The notes below the pieces were generated by a model. That model made no database searches. It was not told the DNA's origin and saw nothing but the letters and a program-made list of their open reading frames with translations. From Candidatus Poribacteria bacterium (GTDB lineage: Bacteria > Poribacteria > WGA-4E > WGA-3G), in contig JAAXHL010000061.1 of NCBI GenBank assembly GCA_012270865.1, positions 31,561 through 95,560 of the forward strand: a stretch of 64,000 nucleotides of DNA, in the 5' to 3' direction. This document shows, piece after piece, positions 37,376 through 46,308 of the stretch. The position numbers and the translations under genes were made by a program. Every line of letters starts with the position of its first letter. Within the stretch, counting starts at the first letter, position 1.

Positions 37376-37768
37376 ATGGCAAGGATAGCTGGGGTTGATT
37401 TACCCCGAGACAAACGGATAGATATTGCGCTGACAGCAATTTACGGTATCGGTCGTTACACTGCTTCCGAAATCGTCAACGACCTTGATATTGATCCGGG
37501 GAAAAAAGTTGATAGCCTCGCGGAAAACGAGATTAGTCTACTCCGGGACAAGATTCAAAACTACAAAATTGAGGGTGACCTTCGGCGGGAAATTGATCAG
37601 AATATCAAACGCTTGATGGACATTAACAGTTATCGAGGGTTACGTCACCGTCGGCAGTTACCGGTTCGAGGTCAGCGTACGAATACGAACGCGCGGACCC
37701 GTAAAGGGAAAGCGAAGACGATCTCTGTCGGCAGAAAAGCCAAAGAGACAGCACGTAAGAGCGGTTAG
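37376..37768 (+). CDS. rpsM: 30S ribosomal protein uS13
   Basis: S13 contacts L5 and the P-site tRNA. The 130-residue product has [66 protein letters not shown] and NARTRKG. ATG at 37376 follows GGAGG; the frame is open further upstream without conserved sequence. Confidence 0.97.
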   Translation: MARIAGVDLPRDKRIDIALTAIYGIGRYTASEIVNDLDIDPGKKVDSLAENEISLLRDKIQNYKIEGDLRREIDQNIKRLMDINSYRGLRHRRQLPVRGQRTNTNARTRKGKAKTISVGRKAKETARKSG

Positions 37769-37779
37769 GATAAAGAGCC

Positions 37780-37918
37780 ATCAGTTAGAGGAAGTTAACA
37801 GTTTTCAGTACGATTTTTTCTTAGAAAAAATCTTTCAGTAAGAGACTTTGGAACTATCGCTCTCACTGCGAGGCACTCTTGTACCTGTTACCTGACTACT
37901 GTTAACTGACAACTATTA
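37780..37918. repeat. Hairpin repeat in the rpsM-rpsK gap (copy C, inverted core)
   Basis: Contains CAGTACGATTTTTTCTTAG followed by AAAAAATCTTTCAGTA (37807-37840), the reverse complement of the core at 60665-60697 with only two or three differences. TTAACAGT (left) and ACTGTTAA (right) are inverted. The right end GACAACTATTAAAAGGAGA supplies the ribosome-binding site of rpsK. Confidence 0.75.
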
Positions 37919-37932
37919 AAAGGAGAAACCTT

Positions 37933-38304
37933 TTGCGTGGTAGAAGACGAGAACGCAAGAACGTTCCAGAAGGTATCGCGCATATTCAAGCGACCTTCAA
38001 CAATACGATTATAACGATCACAGATTTAAATGGTAACACCGTTGCTTGGGCGAACGCTGGTATGACTTTCACGGGTTCGCGGAAGTCAACGCCGTTTGCG
38101 GCACAACAGACAGCGGAGGCGTGCGCGCGTCGGGCAATGGATCACGGCATGAAACGCGTGGAAGTAAGAGTCAAAGGTCCTGGATCCGGGCGCGAGTCTT
38201 CTATACGGGCACTCGCCGCTGCAGGTCTTGAAATCAGTTTGATGAAAGACGTGACACCTATTCCGCACAACGGATGTCGTCCCCCGAAGAGACGACGGGT
38301 TTGA
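37933..38304 (+). CDS. rpsK: 30S ribosomal protein uS11
   Basis: S11 forms part of the mRNA path on the platform. The 123-residue product has [66 protein letters not shown] and [19 protein letters not shown] at 37933 is the start, with AAAAGGAGA before it, furnished by the repeat element. Confidence 0.97.
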   Translation: MRGRRRERKNVPEGIAHIQATFNNTIITITDLNGNTVAWANAGMTFTGSRKSTPFAAQQTAEACARRAMDHGMKRVEVRVKGPGSGRESSIRALAAAGLEISLMKDVTPIPHNGCRPPKRRRV

Positions 38305-38322
38305 GAATACCGAGGAAATCGA

Positions 38323-38955
38323 ATGAGCAGATATTTAGATTCAGTTTGTAAATTATGTCGACGCGAAGGCGAAAAATTATTTCTGAAAGGTCGGCGCTGT
38401 AATGGTCCAAAATGTTCGTTTGAACGTCGGAGTTATCCGCCGGGTCAACACGGGCAGACTCCCCCGCGTCGGGGTAGGGACAACTATCGTCGGCAGCTAC
38501 GTGCGAAACAGAAAGTCAAACGTACCTATGGTGTTTTTGAGAAACAATTTCGGACTTACTATTTCAAAGCCGCACGCCAATCAGGTATTGCTGGCGAGAA
38601 TTTAATTAGTTTTCTCGAACGTCGCTTAGACAATGTCGTTTACCGGCTCGGCTTCGCTACTTCTCGGAATCAAGCGCGCCAATTGGTGAAGCACAACCAC
38701 TTCACTGTCAACGGTAAACGTGTTAATATTCCTTCCTATATCGTCCAAATTGGCGATGTCATCACGCCACGTGAGCGGAGCCGAAATCTGGCGACTATTC
38801 AGGAAGCATTGGAATATTCGCAGCATCGCGGGGCACCTGAATGGCTCGAAATTGACGCGGATAAAGTGGAAGGACGTGTTCAAGGGGCACCTGTCGTAGA
38901 GCAGATCGCTGTGGACCTTGAAACGCAACTCATCATTGAACTTTACTCCCGATAG
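38323..38955 (+). CDS. rpsD: 30S ribosomal protein uS4, zinc form
   Basis: S4 nucleates the 30S body and, in model species, represses the alpha operon. The 210-residue product keeps the zinc ligands C9, C12, C26 and C31 (CKLC and C-x4-C), then RSYPPGQHGQ, the S4 RNA-binding domain LERRLDNVVYRLGFATSRNQARQLVKH-like segment and a normal C-terminus. ATG at 38323. A 220-base gap to rpoA holds only a short inverted repeat, GTACAAC-AG-GTTGTAC, at 39004-39019. Confidence 0.97.
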   Translation: MSRYLDSVCKLCRREGEKLFLKGRRCNGPKCSFERRSYPPGQHGQTPPRRGRDNYRRQLRAKQKVKRTYGVFEKQFRTYYFKAARQSGIAGENLISFLERRLDNVVYRLGFATSRNQARQLVKHNHFTVNGKRVNIPSYIVQIGDVITPRERSRNLATIQEALEYSQHRGAPEWLEIDADKVEGRVQGAPVVEQIAVDLETQLIIELYSR

Positions 38956-39175
38956 GCACATCTCTATATTTAGTGCGTTATCAAGCCTGAGTATTTTATG
39001 AATGTACAACAGGTTGTACTGTGGAATGCGTATCTTAAAATGCTCTCGGAAATTAAGGGATGTCCAAACATACGGCACCGGCAGAAAGTTAAGCAGCAGA
39101 TGTTGCATACAGTGCAGGGTGCTGTTTAGTTCGCGTGTGTTCTCATACTCAGTTTAACCCTATAGGAGGAAATCG

Positions 39176-40195
39176 GTGATAAGATCCAAGTTAGAAATGC
39201 CTGAGCGTCTAAAAACTGATCTACTAACCTTACGTCCCGACTATGCGAAATATACGGCTGAACCTTTCGAGCGCGGATTTGGAATGACGCTCGGAAACTC
39301 ACTTCGTCGAGTCCTTCTCTCCTCAATCAAAGGTGCAGCGATTACGGCAGTCCGAATTGAGCAGGTAAAACACGAATACGCTACGATTCCAGGAGTCGTA
39401 GAAGATGTCGTACAACTTATTCTCAATCTCAAAGAGATCCGACTTAAGATAGAAACAGATGACCCTATAGAGATGACTTTGAAAACGGAAGGTTCTCTTG
39501 AAGTTACTGCCGCCGATATCCGTACAGATTCACGTGTCGAGATTATCAACCCTGACCAACATATCGCGACGCTCGACGAATGTGAGGGTTTGGATATAGA
39601 GATTTACGCGCAGACTGGCAGAGGCTACTCTTTTGCAGAAGAACATAGGTCCTCAGAACAGGACATCGGGTTGATTCCGGTTGACGCGAAATTCTCACCG
39701 GTTCAGAAAGTGAATTTCTGGGTCGAAGAGACGCGGGTCGGCGATATGACGAACTTTGATAAACTCAACCTCGAAATCTGGACAGATGCGACAATCACGG
39801 CGAAAGAGGCTGTCACACGTGCAGCGACTATTTTGCTACAGCAGCTCGACCTCTTTACAGAATTCGATGAATACTATGTTGAACCGGAACCGGAAATTGA
39901 TGAGGCAAAGTTACGGCGAAACCGCTATTTAGCGAAACCTGTCTCTGAACTCGAACTTTCAGTCCGAGCGAGCAACTGCCTCGAAACCGCAAACATTAAA
40001 ACCATACGGGAACTCGTCGTAAAAGAGGAAAAGGATATGTTGGAATACAAGAATTTCGGACGTACTTCGTTGAACGAAATCAAAGAACAACTCGCCAACA
40101 TGGGTCTTACCCTCGGGATGGATTTAGACGATATGGATGACGTGGACATCGGTGAAGATGATATGGCGCAAGTTCCGTTGCAACCGCCGATATAA
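39176..40195 (+). CDS. rpoA: DNA-directed RNA polymerase subunit alpha
   Basis: Alpha dimerises to start polymerase assembly, and its C-terminal domain contacts promoter UP elements and activators. The 339-residue product has the N-terminal domain with GFGMTLGNSLRRVLLSS and a C-terminal domain with ELSVRASNCLETANIKTI and FGRTSLNEIKEQL. The end is acidic (DDMDDVDIGEDDM). GTG at 39176 follows AGGAGGA. Confidence 0.98.
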   Translation: MIRSKLEMPERLKTDLLTLRPDYAKYTAEPFERGFGMTLGNSLRRVLLSSIKGAAITAVRIEQVKHEYATIPGVVEDVVQLILNLKEIRLKIETDDPIEMTLKTEGSLEVTAADIRTDSRVEIINPDQHIATLDECEGLDIEIYAQTGRGYSFAEEHRSSEQDIGLIPVDAKFSPVQKVNFWVEETRVGDMTNFDKLNLEIWTDATITAKEAVTRAATILLQQLDLFTEFDEYYVEPEPEIDEAKLRRNRYLAKPVSELELSVRASNCLETANIKTIRELVVKEEKDMLEYKNFGRTSLNEIKEQLANMGLTLGMDLDDMDDVDIGEDDMAQVPLQPPI

Positions 40196-40228
40196 TTCTT
40201 CACGACAACGCGTACATGGAGGAAGATG

Positions 40229-40633
40229 ATGCGTCATAGAAAACGCGGCAGGAAATTGGGAAGAACGTCAAGCCATCGAAAGGCTCTCTTTCGCAACCAA
40301 GCCACCGCACTATTTGAACATGAACAGATCCGAACAACACTGCCTAAGTGCAAAGAACTTCGGCGGGTGGCAGAAAAGTTGATTACACTTGCGAAACGCG
40401 GCGACCTGCATGCACGCCGACAAGCCGCAAAAATGCTCTACGGGACAGATTTACATTACAAACCCGGAAGAGGTGAGGAAGCCGCCTCCCTTGACAAGCA
40501 TTTTGTGCTACGTAAACTCTTTGATGATATCGGTCCGCGATACCAAGACCGGAACGGTGGTTATACGCGTATCATCAGAGGTGAACTCCGAAAAGGAGAC
40601 GGCACACAGATGGGTTACATCCAACTCGTTTGA
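40229..40633 (+). CDS. rplQ: 50S ribosomal protein bL17
   Basis: L17 surrounds the exit tunnel. The 134-residue product begins [20 protein letters not shown] and has [31 protein letters not shown] and [11 protein letters not shown] at 40229 is preferred over 40226 because of the family start and the distance to GGAGGA. Last gene of the translation block. Confidence 0.97.
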   Translation: MRHRKRGRKLGRTSSHRKALFRNQATALFEHEQIRTTLPKCKELRRVAEKLITLAKRGDLHARRQAAKMLYGTDLHYKPGRGEEAASLDKHFVLRKLFDDIGPRYQDRNGGYTRIIRGELRKGDGTQMGYIQLV

Positions 40634-40658
40634 TGGCATTCGTTAACAAATTAAAAAT

Positions 40659-40702
40659 AAAGACACGGGCAGATTTTTCACTTTGCCCGTGTCTTTTTTA
40701 TT
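40659..40702 (+). terminator. Strong terminator of the ribosomal block
   Basis: AAAGACACGGGCA (40659-40671) and TGCCCGTGTCTTT (40684-40696) form a perfect 13-bp stem followed by TTTTATTTTT. A-residues on the other side make it usable in both directions, so it can also end the FadL-like gene transcript coming from the minus strand. Confidence 0.95.
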
Positions 40703-40769
40703 TTTATACCTGAAACGCAGCACTGCAGACGGGGTTTGTAACCCCGCTTTCAAACGGATTCGCGTAAAT

Positions 40770-42050
40770 CTAATATCGATACGCCGCAGAAGCAAAGATC
40801 CGATGCGTCCATCGTTCCGTCGTTAACTCATTTCTGCTCCGCTGCGATGTACCGAGCATATACCCGACATCAAATTTTATGGCATCCTCAAAGATCTTGC
40901 CGATGCCGACTGTTAAGAAATCGCGAGCGTTCTCAATTTCGGCATCTGTGAAGGGCACTGTGTCTCGAAAATAGCCAGCCCGGATGTGCGTGTCAACAAC
41001 AGGTATCCGATACTCCGCACCGATTCGCAGTTGAAGCGTCGTCGCATAGTATTCTTGAAAGTTATCATCTGAAATGTCGTCTGCTGGTGCTGGGTCATAG
41101 CGTGTCTGTGTCCAGTCTGTGAGTTGGACATCGCCTGCCAAGATCAGCTGCTCGTTTAACAACTTCACAGCGACTCCGGCACCAACTTCAAAGGGACGCT
41201 CAATGTCGTAGATTTCAGACCCGCTTGCGGAATCCGACAACTGTTCTCCGTCATCATAGACCTCTACAGTCGATTGGTACCAGAGTTCATCAACGACTAA
41301 TTCAGTAGGTGCGACGAGTGTCAGTCCGAGGTTGATATTATCTGTCAGATGTGCGAGAATCCCAACCCGTCCACCGATGCCTGAATACTCTCGATCTATC
41401 TCGTCGTCGTATCTGAAGCGTGATAATTCGCTGTCTATGTTTACGATGTCCGTAGCAGTTGTATCCAAGTGATTCAGGCTATTACCGGTCCAAAAGTCCA
41501 ACGAACCACCAAGCAGGACGTGTTTTGTGACGTATACACTCGCGCCGAAACTCCATATTCCGATGCCGCCGCTGTTCGCCTCAATTTCATCAACAGAGAG
41601 TCCACTAAAATCGGTGCCCGAACTCGGATCAATACCGGTAATCGCAGTCTGATAATCAAAGTTTTGGGGACGATTATAGCCGAAACCGATAGCCAAGCCG
41701 CCTTGTTCCGCCATGAGTGGATAAACAAACCCGATAGCATTCGGACGCATCTGTGATCGACTCGTCGTCGTTATATCGTCATCGGTGAAATATGTATTCG
41801 CACCTGCTCTGTTGTGTGAGAAGCTGCTAAAAAACTCAAATTTTTGGATTTGTGCCATCCCTGCTGGATTCCAATAGAGTGCGGTGAAATCATCAGCGAG
41901 TGCGAGTGAGGCACCGCCCATCCCCATTGTCCGCGCTCCGACACCGAACGTATTCCCGATCGCCATCTCTTCTACTTGTGCCATACTGAGAGGTACAAAG
42001 AACGCCAAGCAAAATAAACAGATTAGGCTTGTATATACGACTCGTTTCAT
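40770..42050 (-). CDS. FadL/PorV-like outer-membrane beta-barrel protein
   Basis: A 426-residue protein with a signal peptide (CLFCLAFFVPLSMA) and the N-terminal signature of OMPP1/FadL/TodX-type transporters: GVGARTMGMGGASLALADDFTALYWNPAGMA, in which ARTMGMGGA and the WNPAG plug are very characteristic. The rest alternates hydrophobic and polar residues as transmembrane strands and ends in an aromatic (SAAYRY), a usual outer-membrane assembly signal. ATG at 42050 follows GGAGGAATTAGAGCA. It lies 52 bases downstream of a lipoprotein gene. It may carry hydrophobic substrates or act in secretion as PorV does; the choice is open. Confidence 0.88.
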   Translation of the reverse strand: MKRVVYTSLICLFCLAFFVPLSMAQVEEMAIGNTFGVGARTMGMGGASLALADDFTALYWNPAGMAQIQKFEFFSSFSHNRAGANTYFTDDDITTTSRSQMRPNAIGFVYPLMAEQGGLAIGFGYNRPQNFDYQTAITGIDPSSGTDFSGLSVDEIEANSGGIGIWSFGASVYVTKHVLLGGSLDFWTGNSLNHLDTTATDIVNIDSELSRFRYDDEIDREYSGIGGRVGILAHLTDNINLGLTLVAPTELVVDELWYQSTVEVYDDGEQLSDSASGSEIYDIERPFEVGAGVAVKLLNEQLILAGDVQLTDWTQTRYDPAPADDISDDNFQEYYATTLQLRIGAEYRIPVVDTHIRAGYFRDTVPFTDAEIENARDFLTVGIGKIFEDAIKFDVGYMLGTSQRSRNELTTERWTHRIFASAAYRY

Positions 42051-42102
42051 TGCTCTAATTCCTCCATTTTTTTAATTTTTCCTTGCGGTTCGATTAGGTT
42101 TA

Positions 42103-42726
42103 CTATTCTCTGCTCCGATTTCTTAAGCGTTGCCGCGGCTGCTCGGACCTTGATCTCGGTGAAGTTACGCTGCGTGAACTGCGAGAACGTCGATTGTTGA
42201 GTCGCAAATCACCTCTTTTGTAAGTCCGTCGTGAAAGGGGTGTATACCGACTACCACTATGATACCGTCGATAGACGTTTCTGTACGGATAGTAGCCGCT
42301 ATAGTAACGGTAATACGGTGCGTGGTACCCAGAATAATAATACCGGTATCCGTAAAATGGGTGGTAGGGGTAATAAAGAAAGGATGGATATGCGTAGGTG
42401 TAAGGTGCCCAATGGGTATGGTATCCATCAGGATAAACATAGACGGTACGGGAAGTCCGTTTCCGTCGTCCGTAATACGCCTCCGATTCCTCAGCATCTG
42501 TGTGTTCTTGTTCAATTTCTTCTGATTCTGCCTCGGTGTCATGCGCATGCTCGGAATGTTCCGATTCTGTTTCGGAAGCGTGCTCCGCGCCAGCATCTCT
42601 CACACCTCTATAGGGATATCCATGTTCAAAGTTTGAAGACGCATGGTATCCGAGTTGCGTATAACATCCGGAAAACGCCACCACTGCGAGAAGCAGCAAT
42701 AGCAAGAAAATAGACTGCAGCTTCAT
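42103..42726 (-). CDS. Tyr/His-rich lipoprotein
   Basis: A 207-residue protein with a lipoprotein signal (FLLLLLLAVVAFSGC, lipobox FSGC, C21). The mature chain has an acidic segment rich in Glu and His (about 45-80), a region extraordinarily rich in Tyr with repeated YY and GY pairs (about 95-160), and a basic Ser/Arg tail. No family recognised; the composition suggests a low-order surface or metal-binding protein. ATG at 42726 follows AGGAGG. Gene pair with the FadL-like barrel gene downstream. Confidence 0.75.
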   Translation of the reverse strand: MKLQSIFLLLLLLAVVAFSGCYTQLGYHASSNFEHGYPYRGVRDAGAEHASETESEHSEHAHDTEAESEEIEQEHTDAEESEAYYGRRKRTSRTVYVYPDGYHTHWAPYTYAYPSFLYYPYHPFYGYRYYYSGYHAPYYRYYSGYYPYRNVYRRYHSGSRYTPLSRRTYKRGDLRLNNRRSRSSRSVTSPRSRSEQPRQRLRNRSRE

Positions 42727-43137
42727 TACTTTTTCTCCTCCTGTCCATGAATCTTGCGTCAATTATAACATATTATACGAGAAAAGATTAAAAAAAGTTT
42801 ACATCCGCTGCGCTTTATAGGTATCATGTTACTTATAATGCGATCCCAATGTATACATTTTTCATTTCTTCACACAACTAACATAATTTTCACGCGTTCC
42901 ATTTACAATACTGAACATAAAATCACCGAATAAAAACAAATTATGAATGTTATCATGCTAATTTTGTTGTCCTAATAGGAGGATACAAATATCGTTTTTT
43001 TCAGTATTATCGTTTTTTATTGTATTTCTATATATCCCGATAAACCTACTGTACACCTGTGTTTTAGGTGCCTCAATGTAAGAACCTCATTGGAATTTCG
43101 CTATTTTTAGATGGAATATAGGGTTTATTGGATGCAT
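42727..43137. other. AT-rich 410-base intergenic region
   Basis: No gene seen. It holds upstream sequences of the divergent lipoprotein and membrane-anchored genes. On the minus strand two TATAAT strings lie 40-60 bases before the lipoprotein gene but without a clear -35 box. CCTCA-ATG / CCTCA-TTG are direct near-repeats at 43071-43093, upstream of the sigma-54-like site. Confidence 0.5.
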
Positions 43138-43153
43138 TGGCATGAAATTTGCT
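43137..43153 (+). promoter_or_regulatory. Possible sigma-54 promoter
   Basis: TTGGCATGAAATTTGCT: GG (43139-43140) and GC (43151-43152) are separated by 10 bases as sigma-54 requires, with one departure from TGGCAC. The predicted start, near 43164, is 80 bases before the GTG of the following gene. Confidence 0.5.
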
Positions 43154-43243
43154 ATTATTGCTAAGTCAGGTGTGTCCCTTCTATAAAGTGAGGGATAAGC
43201 CATCTCTACAGCTTTAACAAAGACGAAAGGGAGAAAAAAAATT

Positions 43244-44431
43244 GTGAAAAAACAGATGACTTACCTTATTATATCACTTGCTGTTGTCCTCATCGGTGCT
43301 ATCCTCTATCTGGCGGTATTGCGAAACGCAGCAAAAGAGTCGTTACTTGAACGTATCCCTGCTTCTAAACCGCATTCACATGTCTCTCCTGCTGGAGATG
43401 TCGTTGAGCATACACACACGCCTATCCGCCCACCGACAATGGAACCCGAAAAAAACGATCCATCGCAGTCCGATACCAAGCATTCAATCCTACGTATCTG
43501 GGAAAATCTTGATCTCGCCGCCATCAAAAGAGACTACCAACCTTACACTGTTCCCGAAATAATAGAAAAATGGCATGAAGGGTATATGAACTTTGAACGC
43601 CCCTATCGTAACCAGAAATCACGAAACAGGTTTGAACGATTGGAGACGTACTGGCCAAGAGAAGAATGGCTCCAACATCTCATGGATAACGGATTTACCT
43701 TTTCTCGTCCTGTCCACTACACCTTTGCATTCAATGCAAGAGACCAAGCCCTCATGGCAAAAGACAAATACGATAATCCTGAAACAAGAGCGAATCTCCT
43801 TTCGGGGTTGAGATTACCTACAGATGCGACATGGGAAGAGGTGGAAGATGTCCGTATTAAGTTTGATATTGTTTCACAACTCAACCTGCAGCGTGCCAAA
43901 GATGTAGACCCTTCTGTTTACGGTGGCGTTACCAATCTTGATGGTGTCTTCACGCCATTTACGCCAAATACGGTGTATGTGCGTATGTCCAAAGATAAAT
44001 CACTGTCTACATTTAAGGGAGCGAAACTCTCTAAACAACAGAAAAACAATCTCACGATGTTCGGCATTGCACCAAAGGGAATAACGGTTGTCTATACGGA
44101 TGAAAAAGGCGTTCCTTTACCTGCTGATGCTGCGCCTCGTTTTTATGAACGCCAGATGGCAGCACTTGAAGTCGCAGAATCGTATATCGAACAACTTATC
44201 TCGGATCACGATTCACTCTTTAAAGTGCTATCGACATCCGAACCGCCCGCTCGCTCCAACATGCAACAGCGGCTTGAAGTGCTACAAGAACTGCATGGCG
44301 GTGATTTACCAAAGGACTTGCGTGTGCTACAAACGGTAATCCATGAACTTGAGGAAATCCGACAGGCAGCCGCAGAAAAGCAGCACGCGCCAGAACGGTC
44401 TACTCCGAAACCGATCCCTTCCCCAGAGTAA
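43244..44431 (+). CDS. Membrane-anchored protein of unknown function with His-rich N-terminal motif
   Basis: A 395-residue protein. One hydrophobic helix near the start (IISLAVVLIGAILYLAVL) anchors it, followed by a motif HSHVSPAGDVVEHTHTP in which five His are regularly placed, perhaps for metal binding. The body (about 80-350) has no recognised domain but a Trp/Tyr-rich region WHEGYMNFERPYR and later coiled-coil-like helices. The C-terminal end is Pro-rich. GTG at 43244 follows AAAGGGAG. Soluble part is probably periplasmic. It precedes the triheme cytochrome gene by 45 bases, but that gene has its own promoter-like sequence. Confidence 0.78.
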   Translation: MKKQMTYLIISLAVVLIGAILYLAVLRNAAKESLLERIPASKPHSHVSPAGDVVEHTHTPIRPPTMEPEKNDPSQSDTKHSILRIWENLDLAAIKRDYQPYTVPEIIEKWHEGYMNFERPYRNQKSRNRFERLETYWPREEWLQHLMDNGFTFSRPVHYTFAFNARDQALMAKDKYDNPETRANLLSGLRLPTDATWEEVEDVRIKFDIVSQLNLQRAKDVDPSVYGGVTNLDGVFTPFTPNTVYVRMSKDKSLSTFKGAKLSKQQKNNLTMFGIAPKGITVVYTDEKGVPLPADAAPRFYERQMAALEVAESYIEQLISDHDSLFKVLSTSEPPARSNMQQRLEVLQELHGGDLPKDLRVLQTVIHELEEIRQAAAEKQHAPERSTPKPIPSPE

Positions 44432-44441
44432 AGGTTTTTTC

Positions 44442-44470
44442 TTGCCTCCACCTTATATCCGTGCTAAACT
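44442..44470 (+). promoter_or_regulatory. Promoter of the cytochrome gene, possibly leaderless
   Basis: TTGCCT (44442-44447), a 17-base spacer and TAAACT (44465-44470). Transcription would begin at about 44477, exactly the A of the ATG, and no ribosome-binding site precedes that ATG. Confidence 0.55.
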
Positions 44471-44476
44471 GACAGC

Positions 44477-45382
44477 ATGAAAGTCTTTATCCAAATCGGA
44501 CACGGCATTGTTGGTGCTGCTGTCATTTCAGGGGTGTGTATATGGCAGGCAGGCAGCTTCGGTGAAGCGAGACATACAATTAGCATCATCGGTGCTATCA
44601 TTATCGCTATTGCAAGTCTCTACCTTCTGCGAAGTCGGTGGATTCGGTGGGGGAGCCGCCAAATATGGCTGAAATACCATCAACGCCTCGCGTCCATGGG
44701 TCTATGCTTGGTGCTATACCATTCAGCGTTCCAACCGCTCGTGTGGCACTCATGGCTGACGTTCCTACTCGCATTATCGAACTTAGGTACCGGTGTCGGT
44801 GTGAGTCTAACTGCCCGCAAGACGCGTCAGGTTCTGCTCCGATGCCACCTCATCCTCGCACCGATCCTACTTGTCAGCATCGTCCTTCACGGGCAACAGA
44901 AGTTAGAACACGACGAATTCTTTCCGCTCACCGAGGTCCACGATGTACCGTGTGCAAGGTGCCATACACCGGAACGTCTACTCTTCCATGTCAGCACAAC
45001 TTTTCCAGAAGATTTGGATACTTCGGACACGATTCCTGAAGACTTGCACTGGTGGTTCTTACAAAACGAAAACAGGGTCCCGACAACTGCGCCTATCGCA
45101 ACCAAGGAACCCGGAAATGCGTGGACAGTCACCGATACCGAAGATGGACATACCTATCATCTCCGAAAGGTCGCAGATCAAATCGCTATCTACGCTGATA
45201 ATGATTATCGGAGTTACACCTGTCTGAAATGCCACGTGCATAACACAGAAGAGATTCAATTAGCACATGAGCTGCACGGTGTTACGGAGGCGCATCGGTG
45301 CCTCATCTGCCATCAGACCGAAATTGATGGCACACTTTACGGACGACAACGCTTCGATTGGGAATATGCACCGCATCGATAG
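44477..45382 (+). CDS. Membrane triheme cytochrome c
   Basis: A 301-residue protein. The first 140 residues carry about four hydrophobic helices with several His (H68, H82, H91, H124, H138), resembling the core of cytochrome b561- or ferric-reductase-type membrane proteins. The C-terminal half is soluble and holds three c-type heme sites: CARCH (159-163), CLKCH (249-253) and CLICH (275-279). It may pass electrons from quinone or a b-type heme to a periplasmic acceptor. The start ATG at 44477 coincides with the predicted transcription start. Biogenesis genes for cytochrome c are not in the window. Confidence 0.85.
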   Translation: MKVFIQIGHGIVGAAVISGVCIWQAGSFGEARHTISIIGAIIIAIASLYLLRSRWIRWGSRQIWLKYHQRLASMGLCLVLYHSAFQPLVWHSWLTFLLALSNLGTGVGVSLTARKTRQVLLRCHLILAPILLVSIVLHGQQKLEHDEFFPLTEVHDVPCARCHTPERLLFHVSTTFPEDLDTSDTIPEDLHWWFLQNENRVPTTAPIATKEPGNAWTVTDTEDGHTYHLRKVADQIAIYADNDYRSYTCLKCHVHNTEEIQLAHELHGVTEAHRCLICHQTEIDGTLYGRQRFDWEYAPHR

Positions 45383-45394
45383 ATCGGCAGAAAA

Positions 45395-45438
45395 AAACGG
45401 CTCAAACACAGGAAAACATTGTGTTCGAGCCGTTTATA
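45395..45438 (+). terminator. Terminator after the cytochrome gene
   Basis: AAACGGCTC (45395-45403) pairs with GAGCCGTTT (45427-45435) and AACACA with TGTGTT, giving a 15-bp stem with one mismatch. The T-run is short (TTTATAGTTT). Confidence 0.75.
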
Positions 45439-45510
45439 GTTTCGTTTGTAGCAGGGTGATTCATCGCCCGTTGTCGTTTGTAACAGGGCAACGATTATCC
45501 ATTCTACAGA

Positions 45511-46308
45511 CTATCGTTGTGATTTAAGACTGCCCCAGGTTGTAGCGAGTTTATCCGCGGGTTCGACCGCCAAAAGTTCGCCATTCATCAGTGGTCCAAT
45601 TTCATCTTCGGACAGTGCACGGCCAAAAATATAGAACTCGTCCATCAGACCATCGAACCAGCGACCGTTCTTATGGTGTCCGATCGCTGCTGAGACACCC
45701 CAGTTGTCCGAAAGTTCGCCATCACCTTTCGCCTCGTGCGTCATCTTTCCATCAACGTAAGTTTTCACGTCGCCGCTATCGCTATCATAAGTGCCGGTGA
45801 AATGGACCCACTTTCCACCGTCAATAACAGGTCCGGGGTTGATATTGAAGACTTCCGCCTCGGCACCGTCTCGATGGAACCATCTGAAGCCGGCGGGACG
45901 AATTTCGACGTGGAAGAGACCACTTCCGTGGTCGGTACCAATCGCGTCGAAGATGCTCTGCGGATCGGGTGAATCGTTATGATTGACCCAGACAGCGAGG
46001 GTGAAACCTTCAACCGGTGCGTTTTCAAATTCCGGGCCGTTCAAGTCCACGTAGGTATTTGGCTCTAAAACGATGGCTTTGCCGATAACGCCATCTTCTC
46101 TCATAGATTTTCCTTCAATTGTCCCGTCGTTTCCGTAAATGGAACCGTCTTTGACGGTATCGCCATCTTCATCAAAGCTATAGTAGACGGACAGTGTCGG
46201 GTCGCTGAGATCGGCATCCGTTGAAGCCGCGAAGGCTATGACCATCGCAACAACGACAAAGACCACTTGTAGTTTCCCGATACGTAGACGTGATAGTTCG
46301 CAAAACAT
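45511..46308 (-). CDS. Secreted LamG/concanavalin A-like protein with KLATTWG tail
   Basis: A 265-residue protein. A signal peptide (about 1-32, hydrophobic VVFVVVAMVIAFAAS) precedes a LamG fold: LSVYYSFDEDGDTVKDGS, GNDGTIEG, the strand GFTLAVWVN, WVHFTGTYD and GLMDEFYIFGRALSEDEI, a typical LamG_3 order. After the domain comes the tail AVEPADKLATTWGSLKSQR, shared with the proteins at 46546, 62022 and 63116. ATG at 46308 follows AAAGGAG. LamG domains bind glycans or other proteins; it is likely exported to the periplasm or surface. Confidence 0.88.
   Translation of the reverse strand: MFCELSRLRIGKLQVVFVVVAMVIAFAASTDADLSDPTLSVYYSFDEDGDTVKDGSIYGNDGTIEGKSMREDGVIGKAIVLEPNTYVDLNGPEFENAPVEGFTLAVWVNHNDSPDPQSIFDAIGTDHGSGLFHVEIRPAGFRWFHRDGAEAEVFNINPGPVIDGGKWVHFTGTYDSDSGDVKTYVDGKMTHEAKGDGELSDNWGVSAAIGHHKNGRWFDGLMDEFYIFGRALSEDEIGPLMNGELLAVEPADKLATTWGSLKSQR

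Noticed and set aside
38998..39129. 43-codon frame in the rpsD-rpoA gap
   Set aside because: No ribosome site and no recognised similarity; length is within chance expectation.
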